Assembly (NCBI GenBank): GCA_021810725.1 | Contig: JAJZIE010000111.1 | Coordinates: 1 to 7,800 of the forward strand | DNA length: 7,800 nucleotides | Source of the DNA: Bacillota bacterium | GTDB lineage: Bacteria; Bacillota; Sulfobacillia; JAJZYS01; JAJYTV01 | Direction of reading: 5' to 3' | Part shown: positions 6,304 through 7,800 of the stretch, one piece after another | How the letters are laid out: each line of letters begins with the position of its first letter | Numbering within the stretch: position 1 is the first letter of the stretch | Position numbers and translations under genes: made by a program | Notes under the pieces: model-generated | What the model was told of the DNA's origin: nothing | The model's database searches: none | The model's input: the letters and a program-made list of their open reading frames with translations, nothing else

Positions 6304-6855
6304 CTATTGCCCCCCCTCCGCAAGTACCTCGAACTTGCCTCGGAACACCTCGTCGCCACCGGCGCGGATGATCGCCAGGACCACCTGCCGACCGGAGCTG
6401 CGCCGGATCACCGTAGCCTTGCAGATCAGCGTCTCCCCGACCGCCACGCCGCGCCGAAAGCGCATTCGGGCCAGCGGGATCACGGGACGCTCGACATTCA
6501 CGAGCGCAAGCGCAAGGGTCTCGGCCTGGGCGTAGAGGAAATGTCCCTGCACCCGGTCGGAGTCCCGGAACGCCATGTCCCGCGTGGTCACGATGCGACT
6601 GAGGCCACGTGAGGCCGGCTCCAGGTCTAGGATCTCGCCAAATACCTCGCGCGTCGCAAGAAGTCTCGTCGCCCCGTACGCCTGCTCGGCGACCCCGAGG
6701 GCCCGCGCCCGCATCTCCGGGATGCCCAGGGCCAGGCGGTCGAGACGTATGGTCTGCACGCTCACGGCGAGCCGATCGGCGAGCTCACGATCGGTGATGA
6801 AGGGATCTTCCCTGAGCGCGCCCTGGACGAGAGACCTTCGGGTCTGCCGTTCCAC
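6304..6855 (-). CDS. fapR: Malonyl-CoA-responsive fatty acid repressor FapR
   Basis: FapR represses fatty acid and phospholipid genes and is released by malonyl-CoA. The 183 residues align without gaps to B. subtilis FapR. The winged-helix part has FITDRELADRLAVSVQTIRL (19-38), a linker helix starts at IPEMRAR, and a hotdog effector domain follows. Pocket residues Glu73, Phe99 and Gly107 of B. subtilis are conserved as Glu70, Phe96 and Gly104. However, Arg106 becomes Gln103 and Asn115 becomes Glu112, both of which contact the ligand in B. subtilis. The GTG at 6855 has AAGGA 7 nt upstream and sits 25 nt after the predicted transcription start. The frame stays open to 7443, but that part runs through a terminator and over rpmF and yceD. 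A FapR-like box overlaps its own promoter, implying autorepression. Confidence 0.95.
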   Translation of the reverse strand: MERQTRRSLVQGALREDPFITDRELADRLAVSVQTIRLDRLALGIPEMRARALGVAEQAYGATRLLATREVFGEILDLEPASRGLSRIVTTRDMAFRDSDRVQGHFLYAQAETLALALVNVERPVIPLARMRFRRGVAVGETLICKATVIRRSSGRQVVLAIIRAGGDEVFRGKFEVLAEGGQ

Positions 6856-6878
6856 CGTGTGATCCTTCCTACCTAGTG

Positions 6879-6895
6879 TTAGCACCAAGTATATA
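6879..6895 (-). promoter_or_regulatory. Probable FapR operator
   Basis: The plus strand reads TTAGCACCAAGTATATA, matching 12 of 17 positions of the FapR box TTAGTACCTRRTACTAA that I recall from Bacillus. The left half is nearly intact and the right half degenerate. It covers the -10 box and runs to about the transcription start, where binding would block RNA polymerase. A weaker overlapping dyad (TAGTG...CACCA, 6874-6887) could shift the exact site. Confidence 0.65.
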
Positions 6896-6916
6896 GCCCA
6901 TAGGAATCCATGGCAA
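6888..6916 (-). promoter_or_regulatory. Sigma-A promoter of the fapR-plsX-fab operon
   Basis: On the minus strand TTGCCA (6911-6916) and TATACT (6888-6893) are separated by exactly 17 nt, each one base from the sigma-A consensus. The start point should fall near 6880, giving a leader of about 25 nt that holds the fapR ribosome-binding site. It lies directly downstream of the rpmF terminator, so the lipid operon is transcribed independently of yceD-rpmF. Confidence 0.8.
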
Positions 6917-6927
6917 CCAGACGCCTC

Positions 6928-6960
6928 AAAACACGAATCCCCCGGGGACATCCCCGGGGG
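6928..6960 (-). terminator. Intrinsic terminator after rpmF
   Basis: On the minus strand CCCCCGGGG, loop ATGT, CCCCGGGGG form a perfect 9-bp GC stem (6939-6960), followed after seven bases by TTTT (6928-6931). It starts 16 nt after the rpmF stop. The short, displaced U-tract is weak but the stem is very stable. It separates the yceD-rpmF unit from the fapR promoter. Confidence 0.75.
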
Positions 6961-6976
6961 AAGGCACCGTGAGACG

Positions 6977-7153
6977 CTAGTCGACCTTGACGACCTCGCG
7001 CCCATCGTAGTAGCCGCAGTTGCGGCATGCCTGATGCGGAGTGTGCAGCTTCTTGCACTGCGGGCACGGCACCAGGGTGATCGGGCTAAGCTTCCAGTTT
7101 GCGCGCCGCGCGTCACGGCGGGCCTTCGAGTGCTTCCGCTTCGGAACGGCCAC
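6977..7153 (-). CDS. rpmF: 50S ribosomal protein L32, zinc-binding type
   Basis: A 58-residue basic ribosomal protein of the large subunit. It begins MAVPKRKHSKARRDARR, the standard L32 start, and carries a zinc ribbon with Cys30, Cys33 (CPQC), Cys43 and Cys46 (CRNC). Having all four cysteines makes it the zinc-containing (C+) form. The start is GTG at 7153 with AGGAG 7 nt upstream, 4 nt after the yceD stop, so the two genes form one operon. The yceD-rpmF pair next to lipid genes is conserved across many bacteria. The gene ends before a strong hairpin terminator. It is easily overlooked because it is short and an unrelated frame overlaps it. Confidence 0.96.
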   Translation of the reverse strand: MAVPKRKHSKARRDARRANWKLSPITLVPCPQCKKLHTPHQACRNCGYYDGREVVKVD

Positions 7154-7157
7154 GGTA

Positions 7158-7646
7158 CTACTCCTCTCTCGGTCGCAGCAGTTTGGCGAGCGGAGCCAGG
7201 CGAGGATCCTGGTCGTCGTCGGTGCATTCGCAGGGTCCCTCGTTCAAATCCTTGCCGCACTGCGGACAAAGCCCACGGCAGTCGGGCTTGCAGAGAACCC
7301 GCATCGGTTCGGCGAGCACGATCGCCTCGTGGATGATCGGCCCCAAGTCGATCGTATCCGCGGTGATCAGCGGCTCCTCCCCACTCTCGTGGTAGGTCTC
7401 CTCCGCCTCCGCCCGCACCGGCAGGTCCGCATCCTGCAGGCATCTGGCACAGGATCGACGCAACGTGGCCGACACCTGGAGCTCGACACGAACGCCGTCC
7501 TCACCAAGGTTCGTGGCTTGTCCCTCGGCCTCCAGCCAGCCGGCGAGGCCGAGATCTGGCAGATCTTCGGGGGACACCCGCAGCTCGACAGCTTGCTGGA
7601 AGCCTACCGGACGCGCCCGAAGGTCGCCTACGGCTATGCCGAGCAT
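7158..7646 (-). CDS. yceD: YceD / DUF177 family protein
   Basis: A 162-residue member of the DUF177 family, associated in E. coli and plants with accumulation of 23S rRNA and large-subunit assembly. Features are CARC (Cys66, Cys69), a cysteine cluster CKPDCRGLCPQCGKDL with Cys119, Cys123, Cys127 and Cys130, then CEC (139-141), and the C-terminal DPRLAPLAKL. The cysteines suggest bound zinc. The ATG at 7646 is chosen because GAGGTG lies 6 nt upstream and the family begins about here. The longer frame from TTG 7697 is rejected, since that TTG is the first base triplet of the -35 box and the segment between lies upstream of the predicted transcript. It is followed 4 nt later by rpmF, its usual partner. 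Confidence 0.92.
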   Translation of the reverse strand: MLGIAVGDLRARPVGFQQAVELRVSPEDLPDLGLAGWLEAEGQATNLGEDGVRVELQVSATLRRSCARCLQDADLPVRAEAEETYHESGEEPLITADTIDLGPIIHEAIVLAEPMRVLCKPDCRGLCPQCGKDLNEGPCECTDDDQDPRLAPLAKLLRPREE

Positions 7647-7652
7647 GGGCAC

Positions 7653-7658
7653 CACCTC
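7653..7658 (-). promoter_or_regulatory. yceD ribosome-binding site
   Basis: The minus strand reads GAGGTG, 6 nt before ATG 7646. With the promoter just upstream it decides the start in favour of the 162-residue protein. Confidence 0.75.
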
Positions 7659-7668
7659 AACTTTGCCT

Positions 7669-7697
7669 AGTATACGGTTGACCCTGAGGAGCGTCAA
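7669..7697 (-). promoter_or_regulatory. Sigma-A promoter of yceD-rpmF
   Basis: On the minus strand TTGACG (7692-7697) and TATACT (7669-7674) are spaced by 17 nt, one mismatch each from consensus. Transcription should begin near 7662, leaving a leader of about 16 nt, just enough for the ribosome-binding site. The -35 box overlaps the stop codon (7694-7696) of the upstream gene. Confidence 0.8.
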
Positions 7698-7800
7698 CTC
7701 GAGCTCTTGCCGTCTCCTTCACCAAGGACAATCTGCATGCGGCGGGCCAGTTCCTGGCTTTCCGAGATCACCTGGCGCAACCGTTCAAGATTCTGGCGGA
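7694..7800 (-). CDS. C-terminal tail of an unidentified protein (partial)
   Basis: The only open minus-strand frame at the right edge gives 34 residues before a TGA at 7694-7696. The segment NLERLRQVISESQELARRMQ has spaced hydrophobic residues and many charged ones, as in an amphipathic or coiled-coil helix, followed by a flexible tail GEGDGKSSS. I do not recognise the family from this fragment. It runs in the same direction as yceD, with its stop inside the -35 box of the yceD promoter. Third-position GC is moderate (about two thirds), lower than in the neighbours, so coding status is likely but not certain. Confidence 0.55.
   Translation of the reverse strand, partial: RQNLERLRQVISESQELARRMQIVLGEGDGKSSS

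Noticed and set aside
6856..7443. Extension of the fapR frame upstream to 7443, giving a 379-residue protein
   Set aside because: The extra part crosses the fapR promoter, a terminator and the rpmF and yceD genes and has no similarity to FapR. The 183-residue form matches the family length and has a ribosome-binding site.
7669..7685. A possible FapR half-site (CTAGTATAC) at the yceD promoter
   Set aside because: Only about 8 of 17 positions match the box, and the matching bases are explained by the -10 element. No dyad is present.
1..7800. Defence system, CRISPR array, insertion sequence, tRNA or riboswitch
   Set aside because: No direct-repeat arrays, transposase motifs, terminal inverted repeats or RNA gene signatures were seen. 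The window is densely filled with conserved housekeeping genes.

Overview
The window reads as a stretch of chromosome from a GC-rich member of the Bacillota (Firmicutes). The clue is the lipid regulator FapR, which is essentially a Bacillota protein, sitting in the familiar neighbourhood yceD-rpmF-fapR-plsX-fab. The high GC content and the GC-rich third codon positions argue for a GC-rich lineage. The species cannot be told from this sequence. Apart from one partial gene at the left edge, every gene lies on the minus strand, so the biological reading direction is from position 7800 down to 1.

Reading in that direction, the window opens with the C-terminal tail of an unidentified gene (7694-7800). 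Its stop codon overlaps the -35 box of a near-consensus sigma-A promoter (7669-7697). This promoter drives a short operon of yceD (DUF177, rRNA/ribosome biogenesis) and rpmF (ribosomal protein L32, zinc type), closed by a GC-rich hairpin terminator (6928-6960). A second strong promoter (6888-6916) follows. Its -10 region is overlapped by a FapR-operator-like dyad (6879-6895), and it starts the lipid operon fapR-plsX-fabD-fabG-acpP-fabF, continuing into rnc (RNase III) and a small ASCH-domain gene. Junctions are tight: 0 nt, 4-nt overlap, 1 nt, 21 nt, 67-68 nt, 14-nt overlap and 3 nt. The one long junction, acpP/fabF, carries a 10-bp hairpin. An 84-nt gap then leads to a metallo-beta-lactamase-fold hydrolase. 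A hairpin (128-168) separates it from a convergent plus-strand gene tail at 2-121.

The lipid genes form a coherent module. FabD makes malonyl-ACP, FabF elongates and FabG reduces, all on AcpP. PlsX moves the finished acyl chain to phosphate for phospholipid synthesis. FapR represses the operon and is relieved by malonyl-CoA. FabH, FabZ and an enoyl reductase are absent and must be encoded elsewhere.

This is mostly conserved housekeeping DNA; I found no defence system, mobile element or CRISPR. The points worth a second look are the altered malonyl-CoA pocket of FapR (Gln and Glu at the Arg106 and Asn115 positions), the FapR-box/promoter overlap, the acpP-fabF hairpin, an RNase III lacking its first helix, and an ASCH protein coupled to rnc. 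Several gene starts were moved from the longest open frame to ribosome-binding-site-supported internal starts.
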